From: Incurvaria masculella
Lineage: Eukaryota; Arthropoda; Insecta; Lepidoptera; Incurvariidae
DNA: 64,000 nt
Direction of reading: 5' to 3'
NCBI GenBank assembly: GCA_946894095.1
Contig: OX335660.1
Location: forward strand, 11,041,001 to 11,105,000
Shown: piece after piece, positions 33,874-44,668 of the stretch
Position numbering within the stretch: the stretch's first letter is position 1
How the letters are laid out: every line of letters starts with the position of its first letter
Program-made: the position numbers and the translations under genes
Notes under the pieces: model-generated
What the model saw: only the letters and a program-made list of their open reading frames with translations
What the model was told of the DNA's origin: nothing
The model's database searches: none

Positions 33874-35117
33874 GCCATCGCCGGTACAGCGGTACGGGCG
33901 CGGAATGGCGAGTGGACTTTGCTGAGGCAGCGAGTACGAACTATGGAGACAGTGTATTAGAAAACACTTTTTTTTCTTAACTGGAACTGGTTTAGTCGTA
34001 GAAATAAGTTACTAGTCAGGGCGAGTTACGCGAATACCTAATATATTTTTGCATTGCGAATGACAACTACTCGCGTGATACCTCGTGCCCACCCTGTGAG
34101 TGCAACACCAGACATAGATTTTAACGTAATTTTTTGTAAATGTCCAAAATTAGGTTTCCCAAAATTATCCAAAATTAAAAAGAACATTCAGGGGCGACGG
34201 AAGTGAATTCCAAATCAGGAGTATAGCTAGAAACAGGCGACTTGGCCGCTGTGGTAAAACTGAAGTGTGCGTTGAATATTTTAACAAGCCAGAAGGTTTA
34301 TAATTTCAAAGGTCTAAAAGGATACGAAATGAAAGGAGATGATTAAGTCAATTGCAACCGATACCAATGAAAGCGAATACAGCCACCATATATGATATTG
34401 CTTCATGGTAAAGGAAGCTCTGACCAGCAGATGGTGCTTAGAAAATAGATAAACCGTGCGCTACATATTGATGCGATAGCGAGGGTGGATTAATAAGCGT
34501 TCTTCGCCTAGTCATGTCCGAAATTTGCTGGAAATATTTGCACGAAAGATAATACGAACGAGCAGAAGATAAAAGACTAAGCAATCTTATAAACTATAGA
34601 AGACGTATAATAATCGATATTTTACAATTACCTTAATTTATTATTTGTAGAATTAAATTGATTCTTAATAGAATTTGACTTAATTGAGACCTAAAACACG
34701 AAGACAGCGAGAACGCAATCACAGCTGACGACGACGGGCGAAATATTCATGAAATGTATATTTGTTGTACCCGCCACGTGCTCTGAACATGTTGATGTAA
34801 TGGATGATAAATGTCAAACTGGAAAGTGGAATTAAGTGTATTCGATCATTGTGGTGTACACTAACGGTGAAACTTGCATATTTCCAGCAGCGAAATATTT
34901 CCGCGAGCGTAGGATCACCTGCGACATTCCTTGACGGATAACCGTGAAAAAGCCACCGAAATCTTAGGGAAACGTTAATTGATATCATCGGCAGCTGCAT
35001 ATTAAGTGTGCAATTTCGGTAGGGCTCTAAAAGTGACTTTCCAAAAAGAAGACAATTTTGTATCATCATCTATTTTCTCAAATAGTTAAGCCCTGGCACT
35101 TTCAACGTGTCGCAATT
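33874..35117. other. No recognised gene
   Basis: AT-rich, one 116-codon minus frame (34719-35069) with no domain. GACCAGCAGATGGTGCTTAG at 34421-34440 is an isolated MITE-terminus-like word. Confidence 0.35.
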
Positions 35118-35516
35118 TTTTTTATTTTTTTTATGCGACCTGACATGGATGGCTAATACCACACAACTACCGTTATGATATTAGCCCAATACACCACATT
35201 CCCGAAGGAATTAGGTGCCATGCCAGGACCTTCCCTTTATGAGCACGGCTACATTGAACTGGATGGAAAAAATGGACAATTTTTTTATTGCCGCTTCGAC
35301 CATCTTTTCATCCAATGCGATGGTACCAACCCGGGCGGGCTTAAACCCTACCACCTAGTAGGGGAAGGGGATCTACAGTTTTACATGGAGCAGCTCGCAT
35401 TCGTGACGAAATGCACTTATCGAACTCTGAAAGAGAAAGACAGTGGTGCAAGTTGGTATTGAACCCGGGCCTCTGGTACGCTAGGCCAGTCCCCGCGCCA
35501 CTAGGCTACGAGTTTA
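35118..35516 (-). repeat. tRNA-headed SINE, nearly full length
   Basis: On the minus strand: CTCGTAGCCTAGTGGCGCGG with A box, B box GGTTCAATACC, TGCACCACTGTCTTTCTC, GATAAGTGCATTTCGTCACG, then the shared body and a tail ending CATGTCAGGTCGCAT followed by an A/T run (plus-strand T run at 35117-35132). This is one of the best copies for the family. It overlaps a 95-codon plus-strand frame that is only a shadow. Confidence 0.8.
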
Positions 35517-37998
35517 CGGATTTAAATTGGAACAAGATTGTCTTTCCATCCGTTCATATTCAAGGTTTTTTCTCCCCGTTATTTATATCATCCGTTACTA
35601 CAATTTACACTGATAGGTTTATGTTTGATGGAATTGATATGGGCAGCGCATTGATATGTACAGTCACTTTATCTAGGACAATACGTTCATAAATTACAAC
35701 GTTGATATCGCGTGGCGCGTCCTCTGTCTAAGTGATTAGTGGTGTCATAAAAAGCGTCAGTCCAACGCACGTAGAATAAATTATTGCCGCCATCAGGGAA
35801 ATTCGTTGCATGGAATAATTAAAAAGGTAAGGTTTTGTATATCATGGAACAGTAATTCCCAATATAAATTAATGACTCACTGTAATTAGATGATACTTAA
35901 CTGGATTATACTTAAAATAATATGTACCAATTTTTACAATGCTAATGTTATATTCAACCTCATCTACATCTACTGAAAAACAAGAACACTTCTGGATACT
36001 TTTATTGTCCAAGTATATTTACTATTCAATATTAACTTCCAATACTAGATCTAGCTAAAATATGAAATTCATTCTGTGATTTCGATAGAGACGTAGTGGG
36101 GGCAACCAGTTTGATTCTGAAATGTATTCCTTGTTTTTGGCGTTATCCGTGTCTTCTGCGATGCAGTAATACATAATAAAGCTATGGAATTGCTTAATCA
36201 GACAAACAAAATACAGTTTTACGTTAATTTCTTTCCAGTCAAAAGACAGTTTAAAGTATACAATTTCAGTTCAATGTAAATATTTACGGAGTAAAAATTT
36301 TGCTTTCCTGTAATTTTATGGTACAAAATAGATTTTTGAGAAAAAAAAATTGATTTAAAAAAATGGATTAAGGGTTTAAAATGTCAAAGTATTTTTTACT
36401 GTTCATTACTTCCAACAAGCGGAAGTGTATACCTGCTTTGTCTCCGTACGCAGTCACGGAATTTTTGACAACTCACAAAGGGGTCCTAAAAGTCCTTTCT
36501 ATAGGCTTAATGTAAAGACACGCAGAGTCAACTGACGGATGAGGCTAAAATTGTTTAAAAAAAATCGAAATTTCTTTTTTTACTCAATAAAAATATAATT
36601 CGCCATGAAGCTTCAAAATAATGATCTGAAATTCAACTTTTACTTTGAAATAATGAGGACAAGTTAAGAAATAAGATCAGGAAAGAATCAGTGGGTTACC
36701 TCTGATAAACAAGAAAATAAAGGGTATTTGGGTCTGTCATGTATAATCTAAAAATATACAGGTCACCGTGTTTTATTTGATAATACTATAGATATCATAA
36801 AGATTTTACAAAAAATCATTTGACATTAAAAGGTTCATCTTGGAGGCACAGCGGGCTCATGCTATGTCTGTGGTCCTTTCAGAGCCGGCATCTCCTTGCT
36901 TCGGTCCCGGTGGTTTTTACCTCGGCCACCTTCGCGGCGGCCGGTGGCATTGAGCGCCGCGCGTCGCCTTCGGCCGAGCCACCGTCGAAAAATAGAAAAG
37001 TGTGTCACGCCCGCCATTGTAGCCGGCGACGCCCGCCGCCTTTGTTCGCATTGTTTCCGACGCGGTCAGATCATTCTTCGCGACGCCGAGCGACGCCGCC
37101 GCCGCAGTTTCGTTTTGGGTCTAGGTAAACGGTTAACTTTTGACGCTGGACACAATGTACGCGTTGGAATGGCTTCGCATTGACAAACTTTTGCACGACT
37201 GTCACATCCGCCACATTTTTTTTTGCCTTATCAACCGGCGCGGCGGGTTTTTCATAGACCCACGCTATTCCGGAGAATGAGGACAAGTCTCCTCTGCTTT
37301 TGTTCCTGCTTCAAGAATTTCTCATCAAATTCACCTGATTCCAATCCCACTCGTTTTATCCCACCATTAAAATCATTCCAGTGTGGGATTATAAGAATTC
37401 CGGATGGGTCTTAAAAACCATTGCAAAGGGGCTTATGGAAAGCTTATTTTTTTGGAGCCGAAATTGCGTCCGTGCATGTTTTTTTTGAGGAGGCGGTACA
37501 TAAATTATAATCCGGATTTTTGCTTGGTGAGTTCTCTAGTTTATTTGAACCCTTCATTCCGGACCTGTGAAGTAGGAATGGGAATTCATTCCTCTTTGAA
37601 GCCGGGATTACACAATCGCTATAATAGCTGGTCCTCTAGCACAAGCCTAGCTTAGGTTAAGGACCAGCTGTATATATGTACTTATTATTTATTTATTTAT
37701 GCAATCAATTGATTTGATTTTTTTGATCAAGCTAGATTAATTTAGTTTTCATAAAGTTTTTCTCGTAAATGACGGAGTTTAAAGTAAAAATATTGCATTT
37801 AAAATATCAGTAAATAAAACAGACGACTACGTACTGGTTAGAAATCTGTCGAAAGTCGAAAGCTTCCAGGGTCGACAATATCAATTTTTAACATGACCGA
37901 AAAAAAGTTAAAACTCGGTGAGACCTTTCATTTGAGTACCAACATAATGGTTATAGGACTAGAAGTTCCAGAGAGAGGAGTGAATAAGTGAATAACAC
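35517..37998. other. No recognised gene
   Basis: Plain AT-rich sequence except for 36890-37110, which is GC and CpG rich and gives overlapping frames on both strands. A short hairpin GCTGGTCCT with AGGACCAGC lies at 37628-37671. Nothing else seen. Confidence 0.4.
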
Positions 37999-38163
37999 TA
38001 AGCCCCGGTTGCACGAAGAGACGGACGAGTTAATCAATGTTCAAACACGTCACTTTTAGTGATCCGCATAGAGTTCCTTCCATACTGTCCACACAAAGTG
38101 ACGTGTTTGATCAGACGTTGACGTTGATTTTGATTTTTTGTCCTTTCGTGCACTCGGCCCTAA
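37999..38163. mobile_element. Short MITE, family H, copy 2
   Basis: Body 38002-38160 (159 bp), nearly identical to 25879-26037. It is flanked by TAA on both sides. A 3-bp TAA duplication together with GGGCC/GCCCC ends would suit PIF/Harbinger, but copy 1 lacks a matching flank, so the superfamily is uncertain. Confidence 0.7.
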
Positions 38164-38591
38164 GTCGACTATTGCAACATTCACCGAAAAATATGCAGCG
38201 GGAATATTTCATACATGCCGACTAATCATCAGCACGACAACCTGCAAATAACTCCGATATTTTTCAATGAAAAAAAGTTCGCAATGGCGGCCAATTTTCC
38301 AATTTGGAGCGGTTCGAACTTCTGTTCATGAAGTTCTCTGAGTAAGGTCTCCATCCCAAATGTCCGCAAAAAGTTTCGCCCAAAAACAACTTATCTTTTA
38401 ACCCATTATCATTTTACTGTTATAATATAATTCTACATAGGCTTTTAGCTCGATGAAAAAAACTGTTTTTGTAAGTAGTTTATTGGGCCTCCTACAAGAA
38501 CTCTGCCAATAATTATGTAAGCATCTACGTTTGCTTGAGGAGATGACCTATAGATTGCACATTGTGCATAAATCGTATCTGTACCTATTTA

Positions 38592-38626
38592 TCAAATAAA
38601 GGGTAAGTACTTTACCCTTTATTTGA
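38592..38626. repeat. Perfect 15-bp-arm palindrome
   Basis: TCAAATAAAGGGTAA and TTACCCTTTATTTGA are exact complements separated by GTACT. It sits in plain AT-rich sequence. Confidence 0.85.
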
Positions 38627-39330
38627 AAAAAAATTGGTAAAGTAAGAACTTTATTAAAAAAAAACATATAATTGAATATTTTATTGAATTATAAATGAAA
38701 TATTATGGAGGCAGTGATGACATTTACACATGAAACAAAATATCGGTAAAATGGACACCGTTGCTCCGTTGGCAGGTATGCTGGTACTCTTTTGCCGAAA
38801 TTTATTGGTAAAATTTACGACCACAAGGGCTGCTGGATTTGACGAATTTGACGTGCAATTTCTTCAATCTTTCTAAACTCTTCTAAACTGAAACGAATAC
38901 ATAAGAGCAACAATAAAGCAACTAATTCTCATAACGTATTATAATCTTCCTCTCTCCGAAGGAGAGAGAGGGTAGCAGCCAGTTTCAATCTAAGGAACAC
39001 TCCAATTCTGGAGCGAATATGTAGATGGAGTGAATAAGATGATTGGGTCGCGACATATATGTACGGAGCCTCGAAGATATTGGCCCGATTTAATCCAGTC
39101 TTTGTCATTGAAACGATGTGTTCGTCTAGACGGGAACGGGAGCGGTCGGTCAAAGTAAGTCGCTATAGCGGGAACCATCGGGTCAGGAAGAATACGTATA
39201 GCGGCAGCATAGTGTTATAGTGATAATATTCCGGAAGGTCACGACATTTTTGGTCACGATAAGGTAAATGGGTGAATCTGGGTTCACAACTTAGAGACCA
39301 ACCCTCTGATGCTAAATAGGTAGATCTGCC
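38627..39330. other. No recognised gene
   Basis: Short frames only. A small CTCTCTCC/GGAGAGAG palindrome lies near 38950-38972. Confidence 0.35.
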
Positions 39331-39875
39331 TACGCCAAGGGGTTATTCCTTTTTCGTCATCGTGACGTCACAAGCTAAACAAATTAATTTCCACATTCGT
39401 CACCCTAAAAATAAGGTGACTTTTTAATTTCCTTTTTCGTCATCCAGTACTCACAGTATGAGAGGTACAGTTAAACTAAGAATTATTGGAGCATGATAAA
39501 AACGGCGCAAATAGGCGACGTAACCAATTGACAGAAACACAATTACGAGGGTTTTACTTGCTTTGCAACTTTCATTTTACTTGCTTGCCTCCTTGAAGAG
39601 TTCGTGACTGAAGGTTGGCTCTGTTTCATGCAGACATGTCCAGATACGGATGGAACTACTTTGTTCAATGATTATTTTATCAAACAGTCTATACAGCTTG
39701 CATGGACATGTTCTGGAGAACGCCACAGAGCCACAAACTCGGTAGAAGCAGGGCACCACCACCTAATGCGGCTAATGGGCGAAATAAAAATATTTTTTTT
39801 TGCAGTCCCTTGGAGTCATCCAGAGAGAAATAAAACTTAGCAACTTGAAGATGGTTAATGTTGACGCCGGAATAA

Positions 39876-40138
39876 GAAAAAACTGGTCAAGTGCGAGTCT
39901 GACTCGCACACGAAGGGTTCCGTACCATTATATAAGATTCGATCCAAATAATTCACGTTTCTTGTGTGTTGACTATTTGCTATTAAAGCGGCAATTGAAA
40001 TACACAATCTGTGAAAATTTAAACTGTCTACCTATTAGGTACGGTTCATGAGATGCAACCCTGTGACAGACGGACGGACAGACAACGGAGGCTTAGTAAT
40101 AGGGCTCCATTTGACACCCTTTGTGTGCGGAACCCTAA
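39876..40138 (+). repeat. Interspersed repeat, family P
   Basis: Runs from AAAACTGGTCAAGTGCGAGT to GTGTGCGGAACCCTAAG; inner parts shortened relative to 5346 but in the same order. Nested inside the 1.6-kb element. Confidence 0.75.
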
Positions 40139-40437
40139 GAACGACGACCTGGGTACATACTAAGAACCAAATATTCAGTTCAAGTCTGGTAACGCTGTTT
40201 AATGGTACTTTGACGTCGAGCAGTTTTTATCGGAAATTACTGAATAAGTTTCGTTAAAGAGTAAGAAAAAACGAAATGATTCTTCACAATTAGGTATATT
40301 TGTGTTAAATCCGCGTACCTAATCATGGAAAAATCTTTACTTATGTATGCTAATGAAGGTCGTAAAATGTATTTATAATAAGTGAAACATAAACAAACAG
40401 CATTTCTGTGATTTAGCGATTTACTAAAATTAGGACC

Positions 40438-40650
40438 TTTTTAGGGTTCCGTACCCAAAGGGTGAAAACGGAACCCTATTACTAAGCCTTCGTCCGTCTG
40501 TCTGTCACAGGGCTGTATCTCATGAACCGTAACATGTAGGCAGCTGAAATTTTCAGAGAGTGTGTATTTATATTGCCGCTATAACAATAAATAGGTAAAA
40601 TAAAAAATAATTAAGATGAAAGGGGGTCCCATACAAAAAACGTGTTTATT
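40438..40650 (-). repeat. Interspersed repeat, family P, truncated
   Basis: TTTTTAGGGTTCCGTACCC at the left; ends near CCCATACAAAAAACGTG, so the CCGGCCAAGTGCGAG end is missing. It faces the copy at 39876 within the same 1.6-kb element. Confidence 0.75.
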
Positions 40651-41020
40651 ATTTTAATCCAATAGTAAATTTAATGTTACTATTATTACTTCAATACCTA
40701 CGATGTCTGTGATTGAAACTAGTGATTTGACAAACATAAATATCATAATAGTGTAATTAGAATAAGGCAATATTCATTACGAAATACGCATGTTCATTTT
40801 ATCTGCCAAGTATACTTTCACCTACCCCGGTGACGAATAAGGAAAATAATTTGTTACATTAATATTAGGATGACGAATGTGGAAAATAAATATAAGAAAG
40901 CTAAATTTTCATACAAATTTGGCCGGTGATGAAAAAGGAATAACCCCTTGGCGTAGGTAGTGGTTGCACGTACGTACGAAAGCATTTCTGGCCAAGCTGA
41001 AACGAAGACGGTCTGGTCAA

Positions 41021-41313
41021 TAAGGTGGGTTCGTGAGCATCCAAAAATTACGCTCCACTTACAAACGTAGTTCAGTATTTTACTGAGACAGTTGACTCAA
41101 TCTTCTTTATTTTCAAAGGCAAAACATTAATTTGATTTACGTATTGATTTTCTTTTTGTTGTGACACAAATATTTTTTCGATGTTTTCACTGATGTCAGG
41201 GTATATCTGACAGCAGTGAAAATAAGTCAACTAAATAGGCACAATAAGGATTTTGTTATTTAATTTATTTCCAAACTGCTTATGTATGGGAAACATCGTT
41301 TACGTGTCCACCT
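41021..41313. repeat. Fold-back MITE, family F, diverged copy
   Basis: Left AAGGTGGGTTCGTGAGCATC and TTACAAACGTAGTTCAG; right TATGTATGGGAAACATCGTT and TACGTGTCCACCTT. The arms match the copy at 28963 but with many changes. A separate local palindrome, CTGATGTCAGGGTATATCTG and ACAGCAG, lies in the middle. Confidence 0.55.
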
Positions 41314-41978
41314 TCGAGATTTGCTTTGAAAAACATTTACACTAACTTATTTAAATGTTTTTTATGGCTGCAATTACCCGCGCATTCATATTGATCAAGT
41401 TATTTGAAAATGTATAGGCAATACAATACAGTCACAGATTTGTGATGTTTGCAGTAATTTCTTGACATAATAGGAAAATAATGCGATATCAATGCTCGTT
41501 CCAGCGCAGCATTTGGGCCGAGTCGAATGGATTTGTACAAAAGCGAGCGATGGCAATCAAAATAAAACGGTAAACTATATTCGCGAATGTACATTATTGG
41601 ATCGGAGCCGAGTAACGTTCCGTAAACTGGTTCACGGATGTCAACGGACAATTTGTCACTCGTAGTCCGAGCCCTGAGTGCGAGCGGGACAACAAAGCGA
41701 GCTTCGTCTCCGGGTTACAAGTAGTGTAGCACGGGCTTGTTCGGGCAGTACGGTTTTTCTATGTTCTGTTATTTTCTTTACAGGACGGTATTAGGTCGAA
41801 TGGCGTGGATCAAGTGCCTTAGCCCAAAAAGAAAAAAAACAACAGATGTTTTTGTACGTTTGTCTTGAGAGATTCTTTCTGAATTAGGTTAAAACTCAAA
41901 TATGCTTCTCTCAACTCAACCTTTATACGAAATCAAAATCGAAATTACTAGTTGCATGCGATTTTGAGGTTAAAGTTT
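41314..41978. other. No recognised gene
   Basis: Short frames only; no shared repeats. Confidence 0.35.
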
Positions 41979-42360
41979 AAGTGGCAGTTGAACATCAATC
42001 TCGTTCCCATTCGAAATTTCTCCTTGGGAAGTTGGAGCGGTAAAGAACAGTATTTTGGGTTAGCAAAAACGTCAGGGACAGTACAGAGTAGTCATTCAGT
42101 CAACTTCATTGTTGTTACTTTCAGTTCGATACGGTACGGAGCAGCTACCTCGAACACGCACTAATAAGAGCGTAAGTGGCAGTTGACAGATCTAATTCCG
42201 AATCCATGTGCCGCCTCGGCAAAGTAGAGCGGTACAATATTTTGGGTCAGCGAAAACGTGAAAAGTAGAACCTCACAGAGCTGTAATTCTGGAAGTCACG
42301 ACTCGTCTTGCTCCTGTCACTTGGGTACAGCACGGAGCAGTCAACCAGAACGCGCATCAC
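41979..42360 (+). repeat. Diverged tandem duplication, about 195-bp unit
   Basis: Unit 1 starts AAGTGGCAGTTGAACA at 41979 and unit 2 AAGTGGCAGTTGACAG at 42174. Shared landmarks in the same order are GAGCGGTA, TATTTTGGGTTAGCAAAAAC versus TATTTTGGGTCAGCGAAAAC, CGGAGCAG and GAACACGCA versus GAACGCGCAT. Only part of each unit aligns, so it is old. No coding signal. Confidence 0.55.
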
Positions 42361-43365
42361 GAAAGAGATAGCGCGACGAGTAACGGTGTCGGCTACGAGG
42401 TCGTGCGCACGCGCCGATCCGCAACTACCCGCACTTTTTGCGCAACGCAAGTCCGATTGTGCGTGCCGTACGTATTATTCATTCAGTTGTCGATCATTGT
42501 GTCGGTGAGTCCCGTACGTACGATATCGTGCGGTTTAATTTTAGATGCATGAGTCTTTGCGAACTGCTCTTTCGCAGAACGAAAGTTTTCACTTTCGGAG
42601 AATTTATTAACAAGTACGTACGCACGTAGCTATTTACATTGATTAATTTTTGGACTTTTACTTTCAGGATTGGCATTTGGATACTTACAACATGCGGTGC
42701 TTGTTACGTAAATATCTAATATTGTTGAAATGATAAATTATAACAAATCCGAGTGCAGTATGGATGATGAAATAAAATAAACAATATTATTATAAATTAA
42801 CCTACGTCACGAAATTATTATATCTGCAGTAATATTACGGTAACGCCAGTTGTCTCTGGCGTCCGTCAAGGTAAAGAAGTCGAGGGCCAGTTTATGTGCA
42901 CTTTTTCTTATCCTAGTATCAAAAGAGCTACTACTGCTTTTGCGGATCACTTCATAGTTAAAGTCCACCACAAATTGTATGGTTCCTTCACTTAAATTGT
43001 GCAGTGTTTTCCGTCTAGTTTATTAGAGCCGCGTCAATAAACGGAAGAAGGCCAGGAATATGGCACATCGTTGTTTAGGGAATGTGGTATGTAATAGTTG
43101 GGGTAAATGTCATAGTAAACATGCAAAATTGGTTCGGTTACAATATAAGTTAGACCAAGGCTCAAGATTATTTTTGATCTAAGTCTATCTATAAGATCTA
43201 AGATCTAAAAAATATAAACAAATAAAAAAATGCATTCCACTTGAAGACAAGGTGTAAAAAAATCCTTTCTGAAATTTTATTTTTGGTTTCTCACATAAAT
43301 TCTTGTGTTTACCACAATAATAGTAATATATATGTGGGCTTTTATACTATTTATATTAATTTAGG
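42361..43365. other. No recognised gene; possible promoter-like patch
   Basis: CpG-rich at 42370-42530, then AT-rich. ATTCAGTTG (42481-42489) resembles an arthropod initiator and TCGGTGAGT (42502-42510) a splice donor, but no coding exon follows that I can see. Confidence 0.3.
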
Positions 43366-43660
43366 TATTCCACGCTGGCGGTACCTGAAACATGGCCTCA
43401 TCGAATCATTGGTTCCATATTACAAATACACACCGGATAAGATGTTGGAAAAGGGTGGTGGAATGAAGCAATACAAATAAATAAAATAAAATCAATGCAA
43501 TACGCCTGACATCGTATTGGTAGATCTCAAGTTCAACGAGATCTTCGTCGTAAATATAACAATACCACATGGAGAAAAAGTCGACAAGGTTGAAAATGAT
43601 AAGGTCATCAAATATTTAGCCTGGTTTACGAGGTTGCTGGTCTCGAACACTAGAATCCTA
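43366..43660 (+). mobile_element. Decayed LINE C-terminus with restriction-like endonuclease motif
   Basis: Two frames give GLIESLVPYYKYTPDKMLEK and then NTPDIVLVDLKFNEIFVVNI followed by TIPHGEKVDKVE and KYLAWF. The pattern PD-x12-DxTIPH and a later KY is that of PD-(D/E)XK endonuclease domains at the C-terminus of some LINEs. At the second acidic position there is N (codon AAT) instead of the expected D, and stop codons (around 43480-43492) separate the two pieces. This copy is therefore dead. Which clade it belongs to (R2/R4/NeSL-like) is uncertain. Confidence 0.5.
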
Positions 43661-43704
43661 CGAAGATTTTGTTTTTGTAGCTCGTTTAGTGCAGCTTTAG
43701 GTTT

Positions 43705-43786
43705 ATACTTTGCGAGCTGCTCCATGTTTCGGAATCCATGTAAAAATGTAGATCCCCTTCGCCTAATAGGTGGTAGGGTTTAAGGC
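43705..43786 (+). repeat. SINE middle fragment, left half of a split copy
   Basis: GAGCTGCTCCATG, CGGAATCCATGTAAAAATG and TAGGTGGTAGGGTTTAAGG match the SINE body up to the TTTAAG word. The next body word, GCCCGCCCGGGTTGGTACC, resumes at 44450 after the MITE. No recognisable head. Confidence 0.6.
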
Positions 43787-43898
43787 GAAATCGGACCCTA
43801 GAACGATCGTAACCGATACGCTATCGTTTTATATCTTTAGTTTCCATAATAAGCAATTTTATGCAAACGTAGTTATCGAGAAGAGGTCCTATGTGCCC

Positions 43899-44445
43899 TT
43901 AAGGTGGCCCAACCCGGCGGGCCTAACTCATTCGCGGGCACGGTACAAAACCGTGCTGTTGCGCTCTGGGACCATCTCTGTTTCAAATAAGACAGGTTCC
44001 GTGATGAGGAAGATGCAACATGTCCACAAAAAAGATAATGTGCATAGTGTATGATTTGGTAAGATTTACGAATTTTTTTATTTCAAAACGACTTATAGCT
44101 AAAAGTAAACCACGACCGGTGTAGTCAAAAATCTAACAAAAACCAAATAGATTATAAATCTTGATTAAATAAGCTATGTCTGATGTCTAATCTTTTTAAG
44201 ATGTTCTTACTTAATCATTGGGTAATCCACCTCCAAAGTGATTGTATAAAACGCGCAAAAAATTTAAACTTTCGGACCTGATAATTTAGAACCCAAACAC
44301 AATTTTACAATGCCAATGGTCATCAGACATCTAGTTCCATCAAATAAAGCTATTTTGAGCAAAATTTTGGATCTCTGACAAGAAATATGGGCGTGATCTT
44401 TTTTCCCCTTTTGTATGGGGAGAAGAGCGGGATGGGCCACCTTAA
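43899..44445 (+). mobile_element. TTAA-flanked MITE, copy 5
   Basis: Body 43903-44441 (539 bp) with TTAA at 43899-43902 and 44442-44445. A second TTAA follows at once (44446-44449), giving TTAATTAA. Between the left SINE half and this MITE lie about 110 bases of unrelated sequence. Confidence 0.8.
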
Positions 44446-44668
44446 TTAAGCCCGCCCGGGTTGGTACCATTGCATTAAATGAAAATATGGGCTAAGCGGC
44501 AATGAAAAATTTTTAGTATTTTCCATCCAGTACAATGTAGCCGTGCTCATAAAGGGAAGGTCCTGGCATAGCACCTAATTCCTACGGGAATGCGATATAT
44601 TGGGCTAATATTATAACCGTAGTTGTGTGGTATTTAGCCATCCATGTCAGGTTGCATGAATAAAACTA
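44446..44668 (+). repeat. SINE 3' half, right part of a split copy
   Basis: Begins TTAAGCCCGCCCGGGTTGG and runs through GCTAAGCGGCAATGAAAAAT, AATGTAGCCGTGCTCATAAA, CCTGGCATAGCACC and GGGCTAATATTATAACCG to CATCCATGTCAGGTTGCATG. Together with 43705-43786 it makes one SINE body split at a TTAA. Confidence 0.65.

Larger units (their letters stand above)
39331..40966. mobile_element. 1.6-kb element with CCTACGCCAAGGGGTTATTC termini
   Basis: The left end CCTACGCCAAGGGGTTATTC (from about 39333) followed by CTTTTTCGTCAT pairs with ATGAAAAAGGAATAACCCC and TTGGCGTAGG at the right end (about 40929-40960). Subterminal words ACATTCGTCACCCTAA (39391) and TTAGGATGACGAATGT (40865) are also inverted. The middle contains one forward and one reversed family P copy. 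A 78-codon frame (39604-39840) shows no transposase motif. A clear target duplication was not found. Confidence 0.6.
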
